From Gammaproteobacteria bacterium (GTDB lineage: Bacteria; Pseudomonadota; Gammaproteobacteria; Ga0077554; Ga007554), in the NCBI GenBank assembly GCA_005240065.1, contig SBBG01000047.1:1-39013 (forward strand): 39,013 nt of DNA, written 5' to 3'. Each line of letters opens with the position of its first letter. Position 1 is the stretch's first letter. Shown here piece by piece: positions 7,359 to 15,385 of the stretch. Made by a program: the position numbers and the translations under genes. The notes beneath the pieces are model-generated. The model was not told the origin of the DNA. It searched no databases and saw only the letters and a list, made by a program, of their open reading frames with translations.

Positions 7359-8854
7359 CCCAAAACACTCCGGATATATCCCGCCGGATGCAATAGCTGG
7401 ACGGCCGCATCGCCGGCAAAACGCTTCATGGGTTGCGCCAGCGCCGACAGCGCGGCAATACCCGCCAACAGCGCGGCCACGGGCATGATCGCGGCTGCGG
7501 AGGCCGGCGCGGCCAGCGGCGGCTTCTCAGCCTTGACATCGGTATTCCAGAACAACAGGCTTCCGGCCTGCGACAAACTGATGATGGACAGCAACCCTCC
7601 TGCCAGCACCACGCCCCACACCCAGTAGACCGCGCCTGTGGCTGTGGCGCTCTGCAACACCATCACCTTGCCGATGAATCCGCTCAACGGCGGCAGTCCC
7701 GCAACGCCGATCGCGCCGGCAAAAAACAAAACCCCCAGCAAAACCGGCTGCGCCACCGGCGCGGCTCTCTCCAGATGATCGCGGTGATCGCCGCGCTGGC
7801 GAGCGATCAGATCGGACAGCAGGAACAGCACGGCGATGATCAGAGTACTGTGCGCCATGTAGTACAAGGCCGCGCCGATGCCATCGACACTGAACAATCC
7901 CACTGCGGCCATCAGCGTGCCCACGGAAGCGACCGTGAGATACGCGATCAATCCTTTCAGGCGGCGGCTGGCCAACGCCCCCAGCATTCCCAGTGCCAGC
8001 GTCGCCAGCGCGGCGGGAAGCAGCCATGGTGCGGCCACCCACTGTGCCGCGCCCGCCTCCGCGCCGAACACCAGGGTATACACGCGCAGAATGGAGTAGA
8101 CACCGGCTTTGGTCATGATGGAAAACAGCGCGGCCACCGGGGCGCTGGCGGAGCTGTAGGCATCGGGCAGCCAGAAGTAGAGCGGGAAAAGGGCGGCCTT
8201 GAGCGCGAACACCACCAGCAGCAAAAGCGCCGCGCTGCGGATCAGCGCGGCATCCTCGATGTCCGCCGCCGCCACCTTGAGCGCCAGATCGGCCATGTTG
8301 AGCGTGCCCAGCACGCCATACAACAGGCTCACCGCGATCAGAAACAGTGCCGAGCCGGCCAGGTTGATCACGACATAGTGAATGCCCGCGCGCAATCGTG
8401 CTTCGCCGCCGCCATGCGCCAGCAGGCCGTAGGACGCGATGAGGAACACCTCGAAAAAGACAAACAGATTGAACAAATCGCCGGTCAGGAAGGCGCCATT
8501 CAATCCCATCAGTTGAAACTGGAACAAGGCATGAAAATTTTTTCCTTGCTGATCGCAGCCCTGCACGGCGTATAAAAGGCTGCACACGCCAACGACGGCC
8601 GTAAGCAGCAGCATGAGGGCGCTCAGCCTGTCCAGCACCAGCACGATGCCGAAGGGCGCCGCCCACTGGCCCAGTGTGTATACCTGGTACTCGCCCGTGT
8701 CGGCGGCAATGAGAAGAGCAAGCGCCACGGCCGCCAACCCTGACGTCGATACGACACTGATCGCGCGCGTCAGCGTTTGCCGCCGCCCGGCCAGCAACAC
8801 CAGCACCGCTGCCAGTACCGGCAGAACAACAGGCGCGATGATCAAATGGCTCAT
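7355..8854 (-). CDS. mnhD: Mrp/Mnh antiporter subunit D (NuoN/M-like)
   Basis: A 499-residue polytopic membrane protein of the NADH-quinone oxidoreductase subunit family, one of the two large antiporter-like subunits. Conserved features include FNLFVFFEVFLIASYGLLAHGG, with the key TM5 glutamate, and ALKAALFPLYFWLPDAYSSASAPVAALFSIMTKAGVYSILR, with conserved lysines and the broken-helix region. About 14 hydrophobic segments fit the family. It overlaps mnhC and mnhE by 4 bases on each side. Confidence 0.95.
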   Translation of the reverse strand: MSHLIIAPVVLPVLAAVLVLLAGRRQTLTRAISVVSTSGLAAVALALLIAADTGEYQVYTLGQWAAPFGIVLVLDRLSALMLLLTAVVGVCSLLYAVQGCDQQGKNFHALFQFQLMGLNGAFLTGDLFNLFVFFEVFLIASYGLLAHGGGEARLRAGIHYVVINLAGSALFLIAVSLLYGVLGTLNMADLALKVAAADIEDAALIRSAALLLLVVFALKAALFPLYFWLPDAYSSASAPVAALFSIMTKAGVYSILRVYTLVFGAEAGAAQWVAAPWLLPAALATLALGMLGALASRRLKGLIAYLTVASVGTLMAAVGLFSVDGIGAALYYMAHSTLIIAVLFLLSDLIARQRGDHRDHLERAAPVAQPVLLGVLFFAGAIGVAGLPPLSGFIGKVMVLQSATATGAVYWVWGVVLAGGLLSIISLSQAGSLLFWNTDVKAEKPPLAAPASAAAIMPVAALLAGIAALSALAQPMKRFAGDAAVQLLHPAGYIRSVLG

Positions 8855-9198
8855 GGTACGCGCTCCGGCCCGGAACGCTCGACACCATCGACATGATCAT
8901 TGCCAAGCGCAAAACGAGCCTTCACCGCCAGCGCCAGGACAAATGCCGTCATGCCAAAACCGATCACGATGGCTGTCAACACCAGCGCTTGCGGCAAGGG
9001 GTCGGCATACCCTGCCGCACCCGGTTTAATGATGGGCGGCGCCCCGCTCTGCAACCGGCCCATGACGAAAATGAATACATTCACGCCATAGGATAACAGC
9101 GTCAACCCAAGCACCACGGGAAACGTGCGTCCACGCAGCAACAGATAAACGCCGCACGCGACGAGAACACCAATGGCGCTGGCAACCAGCAACTCCAT
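8851..9198 (-). CDS. mnhC: Mrp/Mnh antiporter subunit C (NuoK-like)
   Basis: 115 residues with three helices. VVLGLTLLSYGVNVFIFVMG is the NuoK-like core. The track shows a 263-residue ORF from 9642, but its first 147 residues are a frame shadow of mnhAB. The real start is the ATG at 9198 (MELLVASAIGVLVACGVYLLL), whose A is also the last base of the mnhAB TGA (TGATG junction), with GGAGG just upstream. That one-base overlap implies tight translational coupling. Confidence 0.94.
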   Translation of the reverse strand: MELLVASAIGVLVACGVYLLLRGRTFPVVLGLTLLSYGVNVFIFVMGRLQSGAPPIIKPGAAGYADPLPQALVLTAIVIGFGMTAFVLALAVKARFALGNDHVDGVERSGPERVP

Positions 9199-11978
9199 CA
9201 CACCTCCTCCCTGGCGCCAATCTTGCCCAGTGTCACCAGCATCAACATCGTCGTCGCTACCACAGTGAGGTAAACTCCCAGATCGAATATCATCGCGCTG
9301 GCGAGAGGCAACTCGCCCAGCACCGGCAGATGCCAATGCGCGAATGCGCTGGTGAGAAAGGGCGCGCCGAAAAACCAGCTCGCCACGCCCGTGAGAGCGG
9401 CGATCAGCACGCCAATGCCGATCATCCGCTGATGATCCAGGCGCAGGCGCGCCTCCGTCCAGGCAATGCCGCTGGCAAGGTATTGCGTGATCAGCGCGAC
9501 GGCGGTCACCAGGCCCGCGATGAATCCCCCGCCCGGCTCGTTGTGTCCGCGCAACAAGAGATACACGGATACCATCAAGGCCAACGGCAACAAGATCCGG
9601 GATGCCACCCTCAGCAACAAAGGATGACTGTCCGCCGCCCAAGGGCGTCTGGCGGGATCCAACGCCGGCCGCTCGACACGCAAGCCGCCGATCATGGCGT
9701 AGATACCCAGCGCCGCAATCGCCAGCACGATGATCTCACCGAAGGTATCGAAACCACGAAAGTCCACCAGGATCACATTCACCACATTACTGCCTCCGCC
9801 CCCCGGAACGCTCTGCTCCAGAAAGAAGCCGGAAATCGTGTCTTGCGGCCGCGTCAACACCGCCCACACCAGACCAGCCGCACCGAGTCCCGCCGCCACC
9901 GCCAGACCCGCATCGCGCATTCTGCGCGTCACGGAAGATTCGCGCGGCGTGGTTTGCGGCAGCAAGTAGAGCGCCAACAGCAACAGGATGATGGACACCA
10001 CTTCCACGAGAATCTGGGTCAGCGCCAGGTCCGGCGCGGAGAAACGGACAAATATCAGGGACACCATCAGACCGGTCACACCAACAAAAACCAGCGCCAG
10101 CAGCCGCTGGCGATGCCAGATCACCGTGCATGCCGCCGACACCACCAGCAGCAACCAGGCCACCCCGCTCCCCCCATCCATCATGCCGGGCGACCGGCTG
10201 CCGGAATACCAGCCAAGCTGCCAGAAAGGAAACGCGCCAGCCAACAGGATCACCGTCACGAGCAATGCCAGATAACGCTGCAAGGAGCCGTTCTGCAATC
10301 CGCCCGTGACGATCTCGGACAAGCCCGTCAACCAGGCCAGTCCCCGGTTATAGAAACGCCTGCCCGGAGAAGGCGATTGCACGATCATGTGCAGGTTGAA
10401 GCGATATTGCAGCGCGAAATAAACCAGCACACCCCCGCTCAAGGCCACCACGCTCATCAACAGCGGAAAGGTGAAACCATGCCAGATCGCCAGATCGAAT
10501 TCGGGCAGCGGCCCGCCCAGCACGCTCCCTGCCGCGACATTCAGCAAGGGCGCGACAGTATACGCCGGAAAGATACCCACCAGCAGACACAGCACCACCA
10601 GAATCTCCACCGGCACTTTCATCCAGCGCGGCGGCTCGTGCGGCGTGCGCGGCAAATCGACGGGTTCGCCGTTGAAAAAAACGTCATGAATGAAGCGCAG
10701 AGAATACGCCACGGCGAACACACCGGCCAGTGTCGCGGCGGCCGGGACGATCCACCACAGCGTTCCGGTCTGGTGCAATTCCAGCGCCTCGGTGAAGAAC
10801 ATCTCCTTGCTCAGAAATCCGTTGAACAGCGGCACACCGGCCATGCTCGCCGCCGCCACCATCGCCAGCGTCGCCGTGTGCGGCATGTACTTCCACAAAC
10901 CGTTCAAGCGGCGCATGTCGCGGCTGCCGCTCTCATGATCGATGATGCCCGCCGCCATGAACAGCGATGCCTTGAACGTGGCGTGATTGATGATATGGAA
11001 CACCCCCGCCACCGCCGCCAGTGGCGTGCTCAGACCGAACAGCAGCATGATGAGCCCCAGATGGCTAATGGTGGAATAGGCCAGCAAGCCCTTGAGATCG
11101 TGCTTGAACATCGCCACATAAGCCGCGAACACCAGCGTCACCAGACCCGTGCCGCTCACCAGATAAAACCACGCGTCGCTGCCCGACAATACCGGATAGA
11201 GCCGCGCCAGCAGGAACACCCCCGCCTTCACCATGGTCGCCGAGTGCAAATAGGCGCTTACCGGCGTGGGCGCCGACATGGCGTGCGGCAACCAGAAGTG
11301 GAAGGGGAACTGCGCTGATTTTGTGAACGCGCCGAGCAGAATCAGTGTCAGCATCGGCAGATACAGCGGGCTGCCCTGGATCAGCTCGCGCGATCGCAAA
11401 ACCACCGGCAACTCGAAACTGCCCACGATGTGGCCCAGCAGCAGCACCCCCGCCAGCAGCGCCAGCCCGCCGCCACCCGTAATGGCAAGCGCCATGCGCG
11501 CACCTTGACGCGCGTCGGCATGGTGCTTCCAGTAGCCGATGAGCAGAAAGGAACTCAGGCTGGTCAGCTCCCAGAACACCAGCAGCAACAGCAGGTTGTC
11601 CGACAGCACGATACCCAGCATCGCGCCCATGAACAGCAGCAGGAACACATAAAAGCGTCCCACGGGGTCGCGCTGCGACAGGTAGTAGCGGGCATACAGA
11701 ATGACCAGCAGCCCAATGCCCAGGATCAGCAGGGCGAATAAAAATCCCAGCCCGTCCAGCCTGAACGTCAGGTCGAGACCGATGGCGGGCACCCACCGCC
11801 AGCCGGCCTCGATCGTCCCTCCCGCAAGCACCCGTGGCGTCTCGAAAAGCAACAACGCCAAAGGAATCGCAGTCACCCCGGCAGCCGCTCCGGCACTGGC
11901 ATTGCGCCCCCAACGGACAGCGACAGCCGGCAGCGCCGCGCCCAGCAGAGGAAATAAAATGATTAACAATAATGTCAT
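9198..11978 (-). CDS. mnhAB: Mrp/Mnh antiporter fused subunit AB
   Basis: 926 residues, combining MrpA and MrpB as in group 2 Mrp operons. The N-terminal NuoL-like part has LLLLVFWELTSLSSFLLIGYW (TM5 Glu) and AFTKSAQFPFHFWLPHAMSAPTPVSAYLHSATMVKAGVFLL (conserved Lys and His). A middle segment matches the MrpA C-terminal DUF4040/MbhE region. From about residue 785 the MnhB domain appears, with LLRGHNEPGGGFIAGLVTAVALI. The complex exchanges Na+ or K+ for protons and serves alkali or salt homeostasis. I start at ATG 11978 rather than the track's TTG at 11984, because GGAAG lies 8 bases upstream. It is first in the operon. Confidence 0.95.
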   Translation of the reverse strand: MTLLLIILFPLLGAALPAVAVRWGRNASAGAAAGVTAIPLALLLFETPRVLAGGTIEAGWRWVPAIGLDLTFRLDGLGFLFALLILGIGLLVILYARYYLSQRDPVGRFYVFLLLFMGAMLGIVLSDNLLLLLVFWELTSLSSFLLIGYWKHHADARQGARMALAITGGGGLALLAGVLLLGHIVGSFELPVVLRSRELIQGSPLYLPMLTLILLGAFTKSAQFPFHFWLPHAMSAPTPVSAYLHSATMVKAGVFLLARLYPVLSGSDAWFYLVSGTGLVTLVFAAYVAMFKHDLKGLLAYSTISHLGLIMLLFGLSTPLAAVAGVFHIINHATFKASLFMAAGIIDHESGSRDMRRLNGLWKYMPHTATLAMVAAASMAGVPLFNGFLSKEMFFTEALELHQTGTLWWIVPAAATLAGVFAVAYSLRFIHDVFFNGEPVDLPRTPHEPPRWMKVPVEILVVLCLLVGIFPAYTVAPLLNVAAGSVLGGPLPEFDLAIWHGFTFPLLMSVVALSGGVLVYFALQYRFNLHMIVQSPSPGRRFYNRGLAWLTGLSEIVTGGLQNGSLQRYLALLVTVILLAGAFPFWQLGWYSGSRSPGMMDGGSGVAWLLLVVSAACTVIWHRQRLLALVFVGVTGLMVSLIFVRFSAPDLALTQILVEVVSIILLLLALYLLPQTTPRESSVTRRMRDAGLAVAAGLGAAGLVWAVLTRPQDTISGFFLEQSVPGGGGSNVVNVILVDFRGFDTFGEIIVLAIAALGIYAMIGGLRVERPALDPARRPWAADSHPLLLRVASRILLPLALMVSVYLLLRGHNEPGGGFIAGLVTAVALITQYLASGIAWTEARLRLDHQRMIGIGVLIAALTGVASWFFGAPFLTSAFAHWHLPVLGELPLASAMIFDLGVYLTVVATTMLMLVTLGKIGAREEV

Positions 11979-11999
11979 GCCCAATGCTTCCGAAGCTTG

Positions 12000-12138
12000 T
12001 TAATCCGGCAATCAAATAGATCGTCATACCCTGTTGTTTCGTAGGGTGAGTCTCACGCACCACACGGATGGTGCGCGCGGCGCACCCTACCCTTGGGAGA
12101 AAAGCCGGGAAAACAGATGGATTTGATTGCCGGGTTAA
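12000..12138 (-). repeat. hairpin-core repeat element (MITE-like), copy 2
   Basis: 139 bp with 18-bp terminal inverted repeats (TTAATCCGGCAATCAAAT and ATTTGATTGCCGGGTTAA) that differ at one position. The 50-bp hairpin core lies at 12041-12090, in the opposite orientation to copy 1. This is one of the best-preserved copies. It sits in the divergent gap between mnhAB and the first subtilase gene. The remaining gap, 12139-12357, holds a possible extended -10 box (TGCTAGAAT, 12203-12211) and no ORF that I trust. Confidence 0.85.
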
Positions 12139-12357
12139 TAATTCCCAGGTTTCACACCATCAAACATTACCATGAAAGATAAGGAGAAATCCTCATTGAA
12201 TTTGCTAGAATGCCGCTCAAAAAAATCCTCCTGCAGGGTACACAAACCTTTTCATCATGCGAAGTACATCACATCAACCCTGCGGCGTCCGCCGCATTAA
12301 TAACATATCTTTTTCACTACGCTGGACAGCATCGACAAACCAAGGAGGCAGTATCAC

Positions 12358-14124
12358 GTGAACACTCTCAGTACACCCGCCAGATCGCTTTTACCACGCC
12401 TGTTTTCCGCCGCAATGGCAACCCTGACCCTGTCAGTGATGGCGTCGCCCGCCAATGCCGCCGAACCGCCCGGCACATGGGTAAAACAACGGATACTGAT
12501 ACAGCCGCGCGCCGGCCTGTCCGACGCTGAACTCGACAAAATCATCAAACCCCACGGCGGACGCGCCATGCGCCGCATCCCGCATATCAACTTCCAGATC
12601 GTGGAGCTACCACCGCAGGCCAACGAAGCCGCGATCGCCCGCGTTCTGTCAAAGCATCGTCACATCAAATTCGCCGAACTGGATCGCCTGGTGCCGCTGG
12701 AACAGACGGCAAACGACCCCTACTACGGCAATGCCTGGCACCTGCCGAAGATTCAGGCCCCCGCCGCTTGGGATACCACGCTGGGCAACGGCGTCACCGT
12801 CGCCATTCTCGATACCGGCGTCGATCCCAATCACCCCGATCTGGCCGGACAAATGGTAGCGGGATGGAACATGTACGACAATAACAGCGACTCGTCGGAT
12901 GTGCATGGACACGGAACCCAGGTCGCCGGCGTCGTCGCGGCGGCCAGCAACAACGGCCAGGGCGTCGCCTCCATCGCCTGGCAGGCCAAAGTCATGCCGG
13001 TGCGCATCAGCCAGCCCGACGGCTACGCATCGTTCAGCACCATCGCCAACGGCCTGATCTGGGCGGCCGACAACGGCGCGCGTGTCGCCAACATCAGTTA
13101 TGGCGTATCCGGCAGCGCCGCGGTGCAAAGCGCCGCCCAATACATGAAAAACAAGGGCGGCGTGGTCGTCGTGGCGGGAGGGAACAGCGGCGTGTATGAC
13201 GCGACCGCGCCGAACGCGGCCATGATCTCCGTCGCCGCCACCAACAGCAGCGACACCCGGCCGAGCTGGTCGACCTATGGCGAGTTCATCGACATCTCCG
13301 CTCCCGGCGTCGGCATCTGGACCACCGCCAAAGGCGGCGGCTATTCCGCACCCTCCGGCACCTCCTTCGCCAGTCCGGCCACGGCGAGCGTGGTAACGCT
13401 GATCAAGGCGGCCAATCCCGCGCTTTCCCCGGCGCAAGTGGAAGACATTCTCAAATCGACCGCAGATGATCTGGGAAGCGCCGGTTATGACACGTATTAC
13501 GGCCATGGCCGGATCAATGCCGCCGCCGCGGTGCTCAAGGCCACCCAGACCCAGGCGCTGGACACCCAGGCACCCAGCGTCAGCATCGCATCGCCGACTG
13601 GCGGGACGGTGTCCGGCATCGTACCCGTCAGCGTCAACGCCAGCGATAACACCGGTGTGACGCGGGTCGATCTGTTCGCCAATGGCAAGCTGGTCGCCAG
13701 CGACATGACAGCGCCTTACGCCTTCAGTTGGGATTCCACCTTCACCCCGGACGGCACGGTCAAGCTGACGGCCGCTGCGGTGGATGCCGCGAACAACCAG
13801 GGCAGCTCATCGGGCGTCAGCGTCACCGTCGCCAACGCGGCGAAAACAGCCGATACCACCGTGCCTATCGTTGGCATCTCCAACCCCGTCAACGGCAGTA
13901 CGGTAAGCAGAACGGTAACCATCAATGTCGCCGCGAAGGACAATGTGGCCGTTGCCAAGCTGAGCCTGTACATCGACGGCGCCTTGAGAAGCGTCACCAA
14001 TGCCGGCAGCATGTCTTATAGCTGGAACACCCGCAGGATAGCAAGCGGCCTGCATACGCTCAGCGCCGTCGCCGAGGACGCGGCGGGGAACAAAGCAGCC
14101 GCCGTGGTTGAAGTGAGGAAATAG
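12358..14124 (+). CDS. secreted subtilisin-like serine protease with two Ig-like domains
   Basis: 588 residues, S8 family. A Sec signal peptide (cleavage likely after PANA, about residue 34) is followed by an I9-like prodomain (to about 115) and the catalytic domain. The triad is Asp152 (AILDTGVDPNHPDL), His185 (DVHGHGTQVAG) and Ser336 (SGTSFASP), with oxyanion Asn276 (VVAGGN). Residues about 399-490 and 497-588 are two bacterial Ig-like repeats (APSVSIASPTGGTVSG and VPIVGISNPVNGSTVS starts). The start codon is GTG with AAGGAGG 9 bases upstream. A strong terminator follows. It is the first of three subtilases in this region. Substrate unknown. Confidence 0.94.
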   Translation: MNTLSTPARSLLPRLFSAAMATLTLSVMASPANAAEPPGTWVKQRILIQPRAGLSDAELDKIIKPHGGRAMRRIPHINFQIVELPPQANEAAIARVLSKHRHIKFAELDRLVPLEQTANDPYYGNAWHLPKIQAPAAWDTTLGNGVTVAILDTGVDPNHPDLAGQMVAGWNMYDNNSDSSDVHGHGTQVAGVVAAASNNGQGVASIAWQAKVMPVRISQPDGYASFSTIANGLIWAADNGARVANISYGVSGSAAVQSAAQYMKNKGGVVVVAGGNSGVYDATAPNAAMISVAATNSSDTRPSWSTYGEFIDISAPGVGIWTTAKGGGYSAPSGTSFASPATASVVTLIKAANPALSPAQVEDILKSTADDLGSAGYDTYYGHGRINAAAAVLKATQTQALDTQAPSVSIASPTGGTVSGIVPVSVNASDNTGVTRVDLFANGKLVASDMTAPYAFSWDSTFTPDGTVKLTAAAVDAANNQGSSSGVSVTVANAAKTADTTVPIVGISNPVNGSTVSRTVTINVAAKDNVAVAKLSLYIDGALRSVTNAGSMSYSWNTRRIASGLHTLSAVAEDAAGNKAAAVVEVRK

Positions 14125-14139
14125 AATTTCCAACCGCAG

Positions 14140-14178
14140 AAGAAACGCGGGCATCTTGCGATGTCCCGCGTTTCTTTT
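14140..14178 (+). terminator. rho-independent terminator of the Ig-domain subtilase gene
   Basis: AAGAAACGCGGG (14140-14151) pairs perfectly with CCCGCGTTTCTT (14165-14176), giving a 12-bp stem followed by T residues. It begins 15 bases after the stop codon. Confidence 0.88.
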
Positions 14179-14328
14179 GGGATTGTCGGAAAACTTTACA
14201 GAATCGCCTTTTAATTTCCTTTCTTACGGAACATGGCAAAAATCGTCTCCTGCTCTACTTTTTACCATATAAAATATTGATATTAATCATTTTTATAAAT
14301 AAAGATCATGGCTATTGGCATAGCGAAG

Positions 14329-14345
14329 TGTCGGAATATTTTACA
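14329..14345 (+). promoter_or_regulatory. TGT-N11-ACA motif upstream of the PEP-CTERM gene
   Basis: TGTCGGAATATTTTACA has TGT/ACA ends and a central AATATT, an imperfect dyad. It lies about 75 bases upstream of the sigma-54-type promoter, where an enhancer-binding activator would sit. PEP-CTERM genes in Proteobacteria are known to be controlled by the PrsK/PrsR system with RpoN; assigning this site to PrsR is inference. The rest of 14179-14498 is markedly AT-rich and holds no gene that I can support. Confidence 0.4.
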
Positions 14346-14420
14346 CCACATGCTCCAGCCGAAAGCCAGCACAAGACGCATAAAAAAATAATAATCGCCA
14401 ATTCAATATGTTACTATTTA

Positions 14421-14436
14421 TGGCACAAATCATGCT
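14421..14436 (+). promoter_or_regulatory. sigma-54-type promoter of the PEP-CTERM gene
   Basis: TGGCACAAATCATGCT matches the -24/-12 consensus (TGGCAC-N5-TTGC) with one mismatch in the -12 element, and GG and GC are separated by exactly 10 bases. The predicted transcript start is near 14447, about 50 bases before the ATG. Activity would need RpoN and an enhancer-binding protein. Confidence 0.6.
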
Positions 14437-14498
14437 AATGTAGTCATAGAAGATATATCTACAAAACCACTTAAATTGCTTCAACAACAGGCGCTGTC

Positions 14499-15290
14499 AT
14501 GAACCCAATTTTACTTAAACCGCTGATCTTTTTTGCGGCGTTAGGGTTTGCAGGAAGCACATTCGCCATACCCACGCTTCAGGTCGGAGCGCCGGGTGGC
14601 ATAGGAGAGGGAACCTACGCCAATTACCAATCCAGTTTGACCAATCCCATCGAAACAGATACCGCCATCACCTTCGGCAATAAAATCTATGTCGGCGGGA
14701 TATATCAGAGCACGGATGTTCTCAACCTGGGGGGACAATATAGCACCGGGGACGACTGGTCGGATTTCGGCATGCCTGCGGCATTCGATACCCATGGAGC
14801 TATCCTCATCGCCTCGGTGCCGAATGGCGCCGTCGGCACCCTCACCATCAACGGCCAATCACCCTTCCATACTTCGGCGACGAACAGTTATTTCCCCAAC
14901 AATCACGACCCGGTAAAGAGCGCTGTCTCGGATTTCCTGTTTTTCGATATCGGCACCTTCGCTAAGAGCGGGACCGTACCCAATTTCGACAGTGAAACGG
15001 GATCCGATCCGGGCCAGATCAAAACCCTGATGATCGCGACCAGCGGCTTTCAGTGGATCCACTTCGATGTCATGGCACTCGAAACGAAAATGAAGAATGG
15101 GAAGCCCACCACCGGTTTGATTACCGGCCTCGAAAACAATCCGGGGTCGAAAGATGTCACCTGGAAAGACTCCGGCGGCCCGCCCTTCGGTATTCCCGAG
15201 CCCTCCTCCCACCTGCTGGTGGGTCTGGGGCTGTTAGGCTTGGCGTTCGCCCGCCGCACGACCATAAAAAAAGGATCAAAACAATCATAA
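14499..15290 (+). CDS. PEP-CTERM sorting-domain protein
   Basis: 263 residues. A signal peptide (cleavage after STFA, about residue 23) leads into an unrecognised extracellular region that begins IPTLQVGAPGGIGEGTYANY and has few charged clusters. The C-terminus is a typical PEP-CTERM signal: GIPEPSSHLLVGLGLLGLAFARRTTIKK, that is Pro-Glu-Pro, a hydrophobic helix and a basic tail. Exosortase (not in this window) would cleave near PEP and place the protein on the surface or in exopolysaccharide. It may belong to the choice-of-anchor N group, judging only from the start. The Shine-Dalgarno is weak. A sigma-54-type promoter lies upstream and a bidirectional terminator downstream. Confidence 0.92.
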   Translation: MNPILLKPLIFFAALGFAGSTFAIPTLQVGAPGGIGEGTYANYQSSLTNPIETDTAITFGNKIYVGGIYQSTDVLNLGGQYSTGDDWSDFGMPAAFDTHGAILIASVPNGAVGTLTINGQSPFHTSATNSYFPNNHDPVKSAVSDFLFFDIGTFAKSGTVPNFDSETGSDPGQIKTLMIATSGFQWIHFDVMALETKMKNGKPTTGLITGLENNPGSKDVTWKDSGGPPFGIPEPSSHLLVGLGLLGLAFARRTTIKKGSKQS

Positions 15291-15348
15291 CCGCCAAGGA
15301 ATCACCGGCGCGGAAATGAGAAGTGACAACAGGGAAATCAGAAGACTT

Positions 15349-15380
15349 AAAGCTCCCTCCCGCGCGGAGGGAGCTTTTTT
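15349..15380. terminator. bidirectional terminator between convergent genes
   Basis: AAAGCTCCCTCC-type arm pairs with GGAGGGAGCTTT across a short CGCGC loop, with A-rich sequence on the left and a T-run on the right. It lies between the PEP-CTERM gene (+) and the large subtilase (-), whose stop is 6 bases away. Confidence 0.88.
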
Positions 15381-15385
15381 ATTGT

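Noticed and set aside
9330-11318. 662-residue plus-strand ORF
   Set aside because: Antisense shadow of the mnhAB fusion, with Gln/His/Arg-rich low-complexity translation.
12281-12296. Small hairpin TGCGGCG/CGCCGCA before the first subtilase gene
   Set aside because: A two-base loop and short stem with no T-run or conserved context; too weak to call a regulator or terminator.
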